A DNA stretch of 64,000 bases from Kribbella capetownensis (GTDB taxonomy: Bacteria > Actinomycetota > Actinomycetes > Propionibacteriales > Kribbellaceae), in contig NZ_SJKD01000008.1 of the NCBI RefSeq assembly GCF_004331485.1, forward strand, positions 248,001 to 312,000. The letters run 5' to 3'. The notes beneath the pieces were generated by a model. It was not told where the DNA came from. It searched no databases and saw nothing but the letters and a program-made list of their open reading frames with translations. A program made the translations under genes and the position numbers. Positions 1 to 8,006 of the stretch are shown one piece after another (within the stretch, counting starts at the first letter, position 1; each line of letters begins with the position of its first letter).

Positions 1-2662
1 GCACCGGCCCGGCGTGGTCGTCCGGCACGTGCGCCGCCACATCCGGCCCATCCTCCCCCCGCAACCGCCGCGAGATGAGGTCGTCGCCTTCACCGTCGGC
101 ATCCCCATGCTTGCCTTCAGCAACCTTCTCGGGATGGTCCGGACCGCTCGTCCGAACGGGGTCATGACCACTACCCGCATGCGTACGCGGGTGATCCAGC
201 TCGTCGCCTTCCACGCGATGACCTCCGACCCGATCCCCACCAACCCGGTCACCACTCACACGCTCAGGATCAAGCTCATCCGCAATAGACCGCTCACCCA
301 GCCGACCAGCCCCCTCACCCACAGTCGGCCGGTCGCCCGGGGCTGACGTCCCACGGTCACCCGGAATCGGGTTCGGCCGGTCACCCGCGGTCGGGCGGCT
401 GCCTGGGGTTGGCGTTCCGCGGTCGCCCGGAGTCCGGGTTGGGCGGTCGCCTGGGGTTGGGCGGGTGGCGGTGGGGTCGGGGCTGCGGACCGGGTCGCCT
501 GGGGTGTGGGGTGGGATGAGCGGCTGGATCGGGGCGATGACTGGGTCCGCGTCGCGGTGGGTTGGGGACGCGGTTGGTTCGTTGGGGTGGGTCGGAGCGG
601 GCTCCTTGGGCTCCGGGCCGGTCCGGGTGGGGTGCGGCTCCGGGCCGGTGCGCGTCGGGTGGGGTTCCGGGCCTGTGTGCGTTGGCTCCGGGCCTTCCGG
701 GTGTTTGTTGGGGCCGGGGAGTTCGGAGTGGTCCGGCTTGTCGGGGCGGGTTGGCTGGTGCTGGGTGGGGTCGTCGTCGTCCCGCTTGGTACGGCGGTCT
801 GTTGGCTCGGGCCGACCCGGTTCGCCGGTGCTGCCGTCACCCGGGCGCGTCGTGTGACCTGGCTGGCCAGTGGTCCCAGGGGTGTGCGTGCTGCCCAGCG
901 TCCCCGGCAAGCCCGTACTGCCAGGAGTCCCGGTGCTGCCAGGAGTTCCGGGTGTTCCCGTGCTGCCAGGACTGCCAGGTGTTCCGGTGCTGCCGGGCGT
1001 ACCGGGAGTCCCCGACGTGCCGGCACTGCCCGGGGTGCCAGGCGTGCTCGACGTACCAACTGTGCCGGGTGTGCCTGGGGTGGCGAGGTTGCCTGGGGTG
1101 TTGGGGATGATGGGGGTGTTGGGGATGACTGGCGGGATGGTGGTTGCCGGGTCGGCGGGGCGGGGGTGGCCGGGGTCCACCGTGTTGTCTGGACCTGGGG
1201 TGTTGCCGGGCGTTGTGTTGCCCGGCGTTGTGCTGCCGGGTGTTGTGCTGCCTGGTGTGGGGCCGGGGGTGTTGGCCGTCTGAGCTGGGGCGTCGATGGT
1301 GTTGCCGGGGGTGGTGGCTGGGTTGCCGGGGAGGTCGATTGGGTCGTTGGGGGTGTGTACGTCGGGTGCGTGGACCCGGGCCGCTGGGCCGTGGCTGGCG
1401 GGGACGGGGGTGCGGGGGAGGTCTATGCCGGACGGGACGTCGACCTTTGGGCTGCGGGTGAGGGGTACGCCGCGTTCCAGGCGGACTGATTCGCCGAGGA
1501 GGGGGATGTGGGAGTAGCCCTTCAGGACGGCGCCGACGCCGGGGACTTTCAGGCCGCCCTCGATCGCTGTGCTGCGGAGTTTGTTGCGCAGGTCGAGGAA
1601 GTTGTCGGCGGCGTGTGCGGCGACGCGGACCGGTGGGACCTTGTCGGCCAGCTTGCCCAGCTTGCCGAGTTTCGAGGCGACGCCGGCGAGCTTGCCGGGG
1701 CCGACCGGGATCAGGCCGACGGCGCCCATGATGGACGCGGCCTGGTTGCCGTTCGACCAGTCGTCGCCGATGGTGTCGATCGTGTCGTCCCAGCGCTGGT
1801 CGAGCTCTTCGCTCATGCCGTCGGGCAGCAGTCCGCCGACGCCGGGGACCTTGTTGGCCAGCATCATGATGTCGTCGGCGACGCCCTCCCAGGCGTCGAA
1901 CATCTGGTGCATGTCGGACGGCGCGTGCCCGAACAGCTTCTCGAAGTTGTCCTTCCCCCAGTCCCAGCCGGACTCGCGGAGCGCCCACTGAAGTCCGAGG
2001 AGTGTGGTGAGGCCGTCGACGACACCGAGCGCGACGTCGGCGACGTCCGCGATCCACGGTGCGTCGTACACCTCCGGCGTACCCCACGGCGGCGGCTCCG
2101 GGTCCGTTTCGTTCCGGAGCACGCGGCCCTTGCCGGGGGTCTTGCGGTCCAGCGTGTCCGGCCACCAGCCGAGGCCGCCGATCAGTGCCTCGATCTCGTT
2201 CGCGGCGAGGACCTGGATGTCCATCATCTGCTGCAGCAGCTTGGCGGTGCCCTCGTGGTAGGAGTTCTCCTCCTGGACCCAGTTCTCCCAGCCCTGCCAG
2301 TCGTCGCCGTTCGCCTCGGCCTGCCTGCACTTCACGATGAAACCGCGAGCCCGCTCGAGCAGGTCCTGCAACCGGTCGTACGGCTCCTTCATGTCGTAGC
2401 CGAACTGCTCGATGATCCCGCCCATCGCCTCGACATCACTGCCGAAGTCGTAGGCCAGGATGTACGCCGGCCGCAGCGACGTGATCAGCGTCTCCGCCTC
2501 GGGGGCCTGGTAGCAGGTGGACAGCCCTTCGAACGAGCTGTTCACGTCGTACCCGGTGGACCTGATCCGGCCGCCGACCTTCTTCAGCTCGGCGCCGGTG
2601 AAGGCCAGTACGTCGGGACTGGTGCCGGGGAAGAAGTCCGGCACTCCGTCGGGATTGAACAT
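1..2662 (-). CDS. Large repeat-rich T7SS/polymorphic-toxin-like protein, C-terminus outside window
   Basis: The reading frame is open from the ATG at 2662 to the left edge, at least 887 residues, so the C-terminus is not visible. Residues 1-390 look helical and globular, beginning MFNPDGVPDFFPGTSPD, and resemble the N-terminal part of actinobacterial type VII-secreted polymorphic proteins. From about residue 395 it becomes a long hydrophilic Pro/Thr/Gly linker with three repeat types: TPGSTG-like units, a nine-residue GPEPHPTRT unit and PGDRPT-like units. The last visible 100 residues are charged (Asp, Glu, Arg, His). The start lies 7 nt after the stop of the WXG-like gene 2670-3047, so the two are probably co-transcribed. 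A variable toxin domain would be expected beyond the window, but that is inference; it could also be a surface or structural protein. Confidence 0.72.
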   Translation of the reverse strand, partial: MFNPDGVPDFFPGTSPDVLAFTGAELKKVGGRIRSTGYDVNSSFEGLSTCYQAPEAETLITSLRPAYILAYDFGSDVEAMGGIIEQFGYDMKEPYDRLQDLLERARGFIVKCRQAEANGDDWQGWENWVQEENSYHEGTAKLLQQMMDIQVLAANEIEALIGGLGWWPDTLDRKTPGKGRVLRNETDPEPPPWGTPEVYDAPWIADVADVALGVVDGLTTLLGLQWALRESGWDWGKDNFEKLFGHAPSDMHQMFDAWEGVADDIMMLANKVPGVGGLLPDGMSEELDQRWDDTIDTIGDDWSNGNQAASIMGAVGLIPVGPGKLAGVASKLGKLGKLADKVPPVRVAAHAADNFLDLRNKLRSTAIEGGLKVPGVGAVLKGYSHIPLLGESVRLERGVPLTRSPKVDVPSGIDLPRTPVPASHGPAARVHAPDVHTPNDPIDLPGNPATTPGNTIDAPAQTANTPGPTPGSTTPGSTTPGNTTPGNTPGPDNTVDPGHPRPADPATTIPPVIPNTPIIPNTPGNLATPGTPGTVGTSSTPGTPGSAGTSGTPGTPGSTGTPGSPGSTGTPGTPGSTGTPGSTGLPGTLGSTHTPGTTGQPGHTTRPGDGSTGEPGRPEPTDRRTKRDDDDPTQHQPTRPDKPDHSELPGPNKHPEGPEPTHTGPEPHPTRTGPEPHPTRTGPEPKEPAPTHPNEPTASPTHRDADPVIAPIQPLIPPHTPGDPVRSPDPTATRPTPGDRPTRTPGDRGTPTPGSRPTAGDRPNPIPGDRGTSAPGDRPTVGEGAGRLGERSIADELDPERVSGDRVGGDRVGGHRVEGDELDHPRTHAGSGHDPVRTSGPDHPEKVAEGKHGDADGEGDDLISRRLRGEDGPDVAAHVPDDHAGPV
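330..520 (-). repeat. PGDR-type coding repeats
   Basis: Inside the large protein, roughly residues 714-777, several imperfect units of the form PGDRPT, PGDRGT and PGSRPT follow one another, encoded by GC-rich repeats of roughly 24 to 30 bp. They form part of the hydrophilic linker. Confidence 0.6.
590..700 (-). repeat. Nine-residue GPEPHPTRT coding repeats
   Basis: About three to four near-identical 27-bp units encode GPEPHPTRT or close variants inside the large protein. They are directly visible as repeated CCGGGCC-containing blocks on the plus strand. Confidence 0.6.
880..1075 (-). repeat. TPGSTG coding repeats
   Basis: A run of about twelve tri- to hexapeptide units (TPG, GST, SGTPG) encoded by CCAGGAGTC/CCGGGTGTT-like 9-15 bp blocks within the large protein, roughly residues 529-594. 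A second, simpler set (TPGSTTPGNTTPGN) lies at about 1195-1270. Confidence 0.65.
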
Positions 2663-2669
2663 GGCCGCC

Positions 2670-3047
2670 TCACTCGATGTTGTGGCGCTGGCGGGAGGCC
2701 TTCTGCGCGTTCGCCCGGGACTCGGCGGCGCGGCGCTTGCCGGGTGCGTCGGTCGCGTTCCGCTGCGCGTTCAGGGCCATCTCTTCCTGGCCGTTCACGT
2801 ACGCGATGGTGGCGTCCTTGGCCCCGGTGAGGGACGCGTTGGTCTGGTCGACGATGTCCTGCCAGGCGTCCTGGTAGAACGCCAGTACGTCGGCCACCGC
2901 CTGACCGACGAGCGTCGCCTGAGCCTGCCGGACCGACCGTTCGGCGTAGTCGGCGTACCCCTTCGCCACCGCCTCGTACCCGGATGCCTTCTCGCCGGTG
3001 GTCTGCAGCACGTTCGCGACCGCGTCGACGTTGATGTCCCAGTCCAT
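2670..3047 (-). CDS. Small WXG100-like / DUF6507-like protein
   Basis: A 125-residue, largely helical protein beginning MDWDINVDAVANVLQTT. The WDI start, the overall length and the AYVNGQEEMALNAQ stretch near residue 90 resemble DUF6507 proteins, which are related in layout to WXG100 secreted helical hairpins. I chose the ATG at 3047 because it has GAGGGG about 6 nt upstream and because the family starts with this motif; an in-frame start exists further upstream at 3119. It lies immediately upstream of the large protein on the same strand, the usual place for an ESX-type partner or chaperone of a large effector. The C-terminal 25 residues are Arg/Ala-rich. Family assignment is from memory of the motif. 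Confidence 0.68.
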   Translation of the reverse strand: MDWDINVDAVANVLQTTGEKASGYEAVAKGYADYAERSVRQAQATLVGQAVADVLAFYQDAWQDIVDQTNASLTGAKDATIAYVNGQEEMALNAQRNATDAPGKRRAAESRANAQKASRQRHNIE

Positions 3048-3126
3048 GCGTGACCCCTCGTGGTCCCAGCCTGCTGTCACGTCGACGCTAGGAGCAGGCC
3101 GGGGCCACCGACCTTTCAAAACGCTT

Positions 3127-3975
3127 TCAAGCCACCCGGCGCAGCGCCCGTTCCCGCCGCTCGGCGACCTTGGAGCCGGACTCCCGCCGAGCCATCCGCC
3201 GCAGTACGACGGGCGCCACCAGCAACCCGGCGACGGCCCACACCCCGAGTACGCCGACCGTCTCCAGGTGACGCCAGGAGTCGCCGATCTCGACCACGAC
3301 CGTGCTGTCCGGGAGCAACGCCGACCGCATGCCGAGTCCCATCCAGTAGATCGGGAAGACCTGCCCGATCCACTCCAGCCAGTCGGGCAAGGCAGTGATC
3401 GGATAGAAGACGCCCGAGATCGCGATCAGACCGAGTACCGGCAGCTGGAGCAGCCCCTGCGACCGCGCGGTCGTGAACACCGACCCGAGGACCGCACCGA
3501 TGGGCAGCGTCGCGACCATCCCGAGCGCCAGCACCCAGAGCAGCGTGAACCAGCCGCCGAAGGACCCGAGCGCAAGATTGTCGACAATCAACAACGCTGG
3601 AATGAGCAGAATCGCCAGGTCGGCAAGCAGCCCGCCGGCCACCGAGACGACCTTGCCGACGAGGTAGCCGAGCATCCCGTTCGGTGTCGCCTTCGCGCGC
3701 AGCAGCGTGCCGTCCTCACGATCCGCGGTGAGTTGCTGGCTCATGCTGACCATCCCCATCGCCGCATTCATTCCGAGAATGCCCGGCAGCGCGAACGTAC
3801 CGAGCAACAATCCGGTCGAGCCGAAATCCCGATGCCGCAGAAAGAACAGCGCGACCAGCATCAGCACCGGCCAGAGGAAATGACTGAACAACTCAGGCCG
3901 GTTGGTGAACGACTGCCGCAACTCGATCCGTCCACGCCGCCATCCAGCGCGGACCGCCGCCATCCGAGGACTCAC
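3127..3975 (-). CDS. ABC-2 type transporter permease
   Basis: A 282-residue protein with about six hydrophobic segments, for example the stretches around residues 32-45, 56-72 and 110-130, and the ABC-2 type motif region SMSQQLTADREDGTLLRAKATPNG after the second segment. It starts at GTG 3975 and overlaps the stop of the ATPase gene by 4 nt (GTGA), so translation is coupled. With the upstream ATPase it should form an export ABC transporter in the cytoplasmic membrane for a small molecule, drug or lipid. The substrate cannot be told from sequence. The C-terminus is Arg-rich and cytoplasmic. The neighbouring regulator at 5032 probably controls the pair. Confidence 0.88.
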   Translation of the reverse strand: MSPRMAAVRAGWRRGRIELRQSFTNRPELFSHFLWPVLMLVALFFLRHRDFGSTGLLLGTFALPGILGMNAAMGMVSMSQQLTADREDGTLLRAKATPNGMLGYLVGKVVSVAGGLLADLAILLIPALLIVDNLALGSFGGWFTLLWVLALGMVATLPIGAVLGSVFTTARSQGLLQLPVLGLIAISGVFYPITALPDWLEWIGQVFPIYWMGLGMRSALLPDSTVVVEIGDSWRHLETVGVLGVWAVAGLLVAPVVLRRMARRESGSKVAERRERALRRVA

Positions 3976-4844
3976 AACGCCACCTCCTGTCCGCGGACCA
4001 GCGCGAGATACGTGTCCTCGAGCGACGCCCGTCGTACTTCGAGATCGCGGACGGAGGCGCCGTACTGCGTGAAGAGGTCGCGGGCCAACCCGGTCGAGTC
4101 GGGCGTGGTCGTGTGGAAGTGTTGGCCGTCGACGCTCCAGCGCACCTCGTCCTCGCCCGCGATCAGCGCGGTCAGTTCGCCGGTCGTCCCGGCCGCGACG
4201 ATCCGGCCGGCATTGAGGATGAGGATCCGGTGCGCCAGTTTGCTTGCCTCATCGAGGTCGTGGGTGGTGAGCAGAATCGTCGTCTCATGCTCAGCCGCGA
4301 GCCGCCGGACCAGGTTGTGGAACTCGTACCGCGCCTCAGGATCGAAGCCTGCGGTCGGCTCATCCAGAAACAGCACCTCCGGCCGGCCGACGATCCCGAT
4401 CGCGACGTCGAGCCGGCGCCGCTGACCACCGGACAAGGTCTTGATCTTCTGCTCCGCATGGGAGCTGAGGCCAACCGCGGCGAGCAGTTCATCCGTGTCC
4501 CACGGACGCTCGATCGTGTTCGTGGCGTACGCCGCGTAGTACGTGCCGAGGTGGTGCAACAGTTCACGGATCCGCCAGTTCCCGTGGTCGCGCCACGACT
4601 GCAGCACGATGCCGAGCCGGGACCGCCAACGCTCGTCGCCGGCGGCCGGGTCGACACCGAGCACCTCGACAGTCCCGGCCGAGCGCAGCCGGAACCCCTC
4701 CAGGATCTCGATCGTGGTGCTCTTGCCCGCGCCGTTCGGGCCAAGCAGGACGACGACCTCGCCATGCCCGGCCGAGAACGAGACGTCATGCAGTACTTCG
4801 GCGTCGCCATAGCGCATCCGCAGCCCGTCGACCGCCAGAACCAT
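3972..4844 (-). CDS. ABC transporter ATP-binding protein (drug-export type)
   Basis: A 290-residue nucleotide-binding subunit. It has Walker A GPNGAGKST near residue 35, signature LSGGQRRR, Walker B LFLDEPTAGFDP and the H-loop histidine in LLTTHDLDEA. The C-terminal region with a LRVRRASLEDTYLALV-like end is typical of export ATPases of the DrrA/CcmA type. The start at 4844 is chosen because AGGAGGTGG lies just upstream; an in-frame ATG at 4976 would add 44 residues unlike the family. It pairs with the permease at 3127-3975, overlapping it by 4 nt. It probably energises efflux. Confidence 0.9.
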   Translation of the reverse strand: MVLAVDGLRMRYGDAEVLHDVSFSAGHGEVVVLLGPNGAGKSTTIEILEGFRLRSAGTVEVLGVDPAAGDERWRSRLGIVLQSWRDHGNWRIRELLHHLGTYYAAYATNTIERPWDTDELLAAVGLSSHAEQKIKTLSGGQRRRLDVAIGIVGRPEVLFLDEPTAGFDPEARYEFHNLVRRLAAEHETTILLTTHDLDEASKLAHRILILNAGRIVAAGTTGELTALIAGEDEVRWSVDGQHFHTTTPDSTGLARDLFTQYGASVRDLEVRRASLEDTYLALVRGQEVAL

Positions 4845-4942
4845 CGTCCACCTCCTTCGGGAATTCCTGAAAGCTACGCATCGCGCCAGCCCTCCGGCAA
4901 TCGCAGAAACCACCAGCCACCTGAAATCATCAAGAAAATATG

Positions 4943-5000
4943 GCAATCTGTGCAATGGGGCTGCCGCAGAACGCAATCCTGATCAGAGCGGCGTTGCAAT
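4943..5000. promoter_or_regulatory. Four GCAAT direct repeats between divergent genes
   Basis: GCAAT occurs at 4943, 4952, 4973 and 4996 in the 187-bp gap between the ABC export operon (minus) and the HTH regulator (plus). The last spacings of 21 and 23 bp are close to two helical turns. They could be binding boxes of the adjacent regulator. This is a pattern observation only. Confidence 0.35.
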
Positions 5001-5031
5001 GAGCTGACGTCGAACGCACCACGGAGGATCG

Positions 5032-5973
5032 ATGCCCGGAGGCAGACTGACCCACGACGACCGGCGCGAGATCGCGACCGGCCTCCAGGCAGGACTCGGG
5101 TATGCCGAGATCGCGCGGCAACTGGACCGACCGACGTCGACCATCAGTCGCGAGGTCGCGCGCAACGGCGGCGCCCGCGGCTACCGAGCCGACCACGCGC
5201 ACTACTCCACCGCATCGCGCGCCCGCCGCAGCCCGGGAAAGGCAACCAACCACGCCGAACTCCAGCCAGACGGCGACCAGCAGGTGCGGGACTTCGTCGA
5301 GCGGTTCGCGACGATGATGGTCGAAGGCGGCCTGCCCAGGATGGCGTCGCGCGTCCTGGCCCGGCTCTACACGGCCGACTCCCGCAGCCTGACCGCCGCC
5401 GACCTCGTCCGCGAGTTGTGCGTCAGCCCTGCATCGATCTCCACCGCGGTCGGCTACCTCGAGCAGGTCGGCATGGTCCACCGCGAGCCTGACCCCGAGC
5501 GCCGCCTGCAGCACTACGTCATCGCCGACGACGTCTGGCTGCAGGCCTGGAAGGTGAGTGCCCGCACCAACCTGAACTGGGCCGAGACCGCCACCGAAGG
5601 CGCCGCGCTGCTCGGACCCGGCACCCCGGCCGGCGAACGCCTGACGCACATGGCCGACTTCTTCCACCGGCTCGGCGAGGACATGTCCGGCGGCCCGGCG
5701 TTCGAACTCATCGACGACGCACTGACCGCACTCGCCGTCCTCCTGCACGCGGCTCGCCCGTTGTCTGCCAACCAACTCGCCGCAGCACTCGACTGGCCGC
5801 CGGAACGTCTTGCCGAGGCGCTCGGCAACGCGGCCAAGTACGTCGAATACACCGACCCGGTCGTCCTCCACCAGCCCAGCACCGGCACCTATCAGGCGAT
5901 CCCCACGCCCGGCCGTCTCACCGCGACCCAGCGCGCCGCGGTCGCACCAACGCCCGCAACAACGGACGCGTGA
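5032..5973 (+). CDS. HTH transcriptional regulator with IS30-like HTH and MarR/GbsR-like domain
   Basis: A 313-residue protein. Residues 7-45 contain an HTH_38-like segment resembling the IS30 transposase N-terminus (GYAEIARQLDRPTSTISREV). Residues 80-165 look like a winged helix of the MarR/GbsR type (LTAADLVRELCVSPASISTAVGYLEQVGMVHRE). The rest is an uncharacterised helical region. The start ATG at 5032 has GGAGG about 5 nt upstream. It is divergent from the ABC export operon, so it is likely that operon's regulator. Its 3' end overlaps the convergent flavoprotein gene by 56 bp. Confidence 0.82.
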   Translation: MPGGRLTHDDRREIATGLQAGLGYAEIARQLDRPTSTISREVARNGGARGYRADHAHYSTASRARRSPGKATNHAELQPDGDQQVRDFVERFATMMVEGGLPRMASRVLARLYTADSRSLTAADLVRELCVSPASISTAVGYLEQVGMVHREPDPERRLQHYVIADDVWLQAWKVSARTNLNWAETATEGAALLGPGTPAGERLTHMADFFHRLGEDMSGGPAFELIDDALTALAVLLHAARPLSANQLAAALDWPPERLAEALGNAAKYVEYTDPVVLHQPSTGTYQAIPTPGRLTATQRAAVAPTPATTDA

Positions 5974-7051
5974 TCAACCCGTCGGCCAGTCCCAGCTCAA
6001 CGAGATCGTCGAAGATCCGCTGATCGGCCGCCGCCGCACGAATCCCCGCGTCGAGCACGCGTCCCGACCGAGTCAGCTGCGCCGTGAGTGCGGTGTGCCG
6101 AAGGTGACGCCCGAGGAGCCGACCGACCTCCCGGCGGTACGTCGTACCCGCATCAGAACTGCCCGCCCTCAGAGCCTCGGCGACCGCACGACCCGCGAGC
6201 AGCCCGGTCGCGACCGCGTAGTAGATGCCCTCGCCCGTCATCGGGTTGATCAGTCCGGCCGCGTCACCGACGAGCATCACCGGACCCGGCTGCGGTCGCC
6301 ACGACCAGCCCGCCAACGGCAGATGATGACCCCACCACGACGTCCCCTCATTGGTTGCCCCCGGCAACAGCTTCTCCAGCTGGGCGGTCAGGTCCGCGCG
6401 GGTCGGTCGCGGTCGTGCGGACGTGAGCTGCTCGCCGTACCCGACGTTCGACCAGCCGTCGCCACGATCGAACGACCACGCGTACGACGGCTGCCGCCCC
6501 GGACCGTACGCGATCACCTGACTGGCCGCCCGCCCGGCCGGTGTCGGCGCGTACCCCCGGATCGCCAGCGCCACCGGCCCCGGCGCCACCCGGAGCTCCC
6601 GCCGTACGACGGAATGGGCGCCATCCGCACCGACGACGAAACGCCCGTGCAGCTCACCGTCGACGCCGATCGACCCACCGCTCCGCTGCAATCCCCGCAC
6701 ACGCCGGCGCAGGAGCTGCGCACCGGCCGCCTGTGCAGCCTCCGCCAGGCGCTGGTCGAACACGGTCCGCGGCACCACCCAGTTCGGTCGAGCCATGAAC
6801 CGGTCGACCCCGACGTCTCCCTTGGTCAGAACAAACCGTCCGACCGGGGTCCAGTCGTCGAGAATCCCGGTCACGCCCACTTCGGCCAGCAGATCGAGTA
6901 CGTGCGGCGCGATGCCGTCCCCGCACGCCTTGTCCCGCGGGAAGTCATGCCGGTCGAGCATCACCACCGACAGACTGGGATCAGCCGCGAGCGCCCCCAG
7001 CGCGGCTGACGCTCCAGCCGGTCCGGCTCCAACGATCACCAGATCCCACAC
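5918..7051 (-). CDS. Geranylgeranyl reductase family FAD-dependent oxidoreductase
   Basis: A protein of about 377 residues with an N-terminal dinucleotide-binding motif (VIVGAGPAGA), the DRHDFPRDKACGDG segment characteristic of the geranylgeranyl reductase/PHBH-like flavoprotein family, and the second FAD motif VMLVGDAAGLINPMTGEGI. Family members reduce isoprenoid double bonds of menaquinone, lipids or carotenoids, or act as monooxygenases. Which one applies here is not determinable. I prefer GTG 7051 over GTG 7057 because GGGAGG sits 5 nt before it. Its 3' end overlaps the HTH gene in convergent orientation. In many actinobacteria such genes lie near respiratory or menaquinone genes; no such neighbours are seen here. 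Confidence 0.88.
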   Translation of the reverse strand: MWDLVIVGAGPAGASAALGALAADPSLSVVMLDRHDFPRDKACGDGIAPHVLDLLAEVGVTGILDDWTPVGRFVLTKGDVGVDRFMARPNWVVPRTVFDQRLAEAAQAAGAQLLRRRVRGLQRSGGSIGVDGELHGRFVVGADGAHSVVRRELRVAPGPVALAIRGYAPTPAGRAASQVIAYGPGRQPSYAWSFDRGDGWSNVGYGEQLTSARPRPTRADLTAQLEKLLPGATNEGTSWWGHHLPLAGWSWRPQPGPVMLVGDAAGLINPMTGEGIYYAVATGLLAGRAVAEALRAGSSDAGTTYRREVGRLLGRHLRHTALTAQLTRSGRVLDAGIRAAAADQRIFDDLVELGLADGLITRPLLRALVRPRRAGSR

Positions 7052-7115
7052 AGGCACCTCCCGAGAAGCCTTCCCAGTGTGTCAGCCCGGGTGATGTCCC
7101 CAACCGGCGCGTCGG

Positions 7116-7892
7116 TCAGGTGCCCGGGCGCCGGCCCGGTTTGTTCGTACGGCGGGACACCACGCGCCGTGGACGCGGGGTGAGCCGGTCGGCGTGGCCG
7201 CTGGAGATCGGAGCCGACGAGACCGGACGGGCCTCGTCGAGATCGACCACACGCGGCGGTGGTGGGACGAAAACGGGGATGGTCTCCTCGTCGTCCGGTG
7301 CCGGCGGTGGAGGGGGTGGCGGTGCGTGCACGGGCTTGGCCCGAGCGGCCGACTCCTTGCTCACCCGGGGCGCCGCCACCGCGGCCGCGGCGATCGGGAT
7401 CCGGACCGGGCGACGACGCCGCAGCTTCGTCCGCATCTCGATGCCCAGCGCATCGATCAGCTTGTGAGTGGCAACGATCGCCAAGGCCACCGCGAACACC
7501 GTGCAGCCGGCGAACAGTACCGCCTGCCCACCGGCTCCCCAGTTCGACGGATCGGTTCGCCGCATCGCCGCGAGCATCGCCACCACGATCGAGTTGGTGA
7601 TGCCCAGGGCAACAGCGAGGCCGACGGTCCGCAGCAGCACCCGCCGTTCCAGCCCGACGTCGTCGGCCGCGGCCACCAGCCCGGCGATCAACCCGGCGAG
7701 CACCGGCACCGTATAGACCAGCGCGAGTGTCAGTCCGGGGCTCGCGACCAGATAGAAGACGTCGAAGACCAGGGCTGTCCCGGTGAGTGCGGCCGCGAAG
7801 CAGATCACCATCGGCGGGTACGCGCGCACGATGGCGACCGCGTCCGCGGGCACCGTTCGAATCATCCGGAACGCCAAGACCAACGACTCCAT
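7116..7892 (-). CDS. Integral membrane protein with proline-rich cytoplasmic tail, unknown function
   Basis: A 258-residue protein. Residues 25-140 hold about four hydrophobic segments, followed by a long basic/proline-rich tail with a run of seven prolines and an Arg-rich end. I chose ATG 7892 because GGGGGAG precedes it; the frame remains open to 7934. No known catalytic motif is visible. The region just upstream (7910-7938) contains a 7-bp inverted repeat, CCCATTG/CAATGGG. The sigma-factor gene lies upstream on the same strand 114 bp away, so it may be transcribed from the same region. Confidence 0.72.
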   Translation of the reverse strand: MESLVLAFRMIRTVPADAVAIVRAYPPMVICFAAALTGTALVFDVFYLVASPGLTLALVYTVPVLAGLIAGLVAAADDVGLERRVLLRTVGLAVALGITNSIVVAMLAAMRRTDPSNWGAGGQAVLFAGCTVFAVALAIVATHKLIDALGIEMRTKLRRRRPVRIPIAAAAVAAPRVSKESAARAKPVHAPPPPPPPAPDDEETIPVFVPPPPRVVDLDEARPVSSAPISSGHADRLTPRPRRVVSRRTNKPGRRPGT

Positions 7893-8006
7893 CCATCCCC
7901 TTGCTCTCCCCCATTGTGCAATCACTGCGCGCAATGGGTAACAACCAACGCCAGGCGAGTCGAAACCAGCCTGGTGGAATGGATGGCTTTTGCCGCTGGC
8001 AAAGAA

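Noticed and set aside
465..2830. Long plus-strand open frames opposite the large repeat protein
   Set aside because: High GC opens many frames. They have no family similarity or ribosome-binding site, and the minus-strand frame has the natural codon pattern and repeat logic.
5918..7051. Carotenoid or terpenoid gene cluster around the geranylgeranyl reductase
   Set aside because: No prenyl synthase, cyclase or desaturase is adjacent; idi is 25 kb away.
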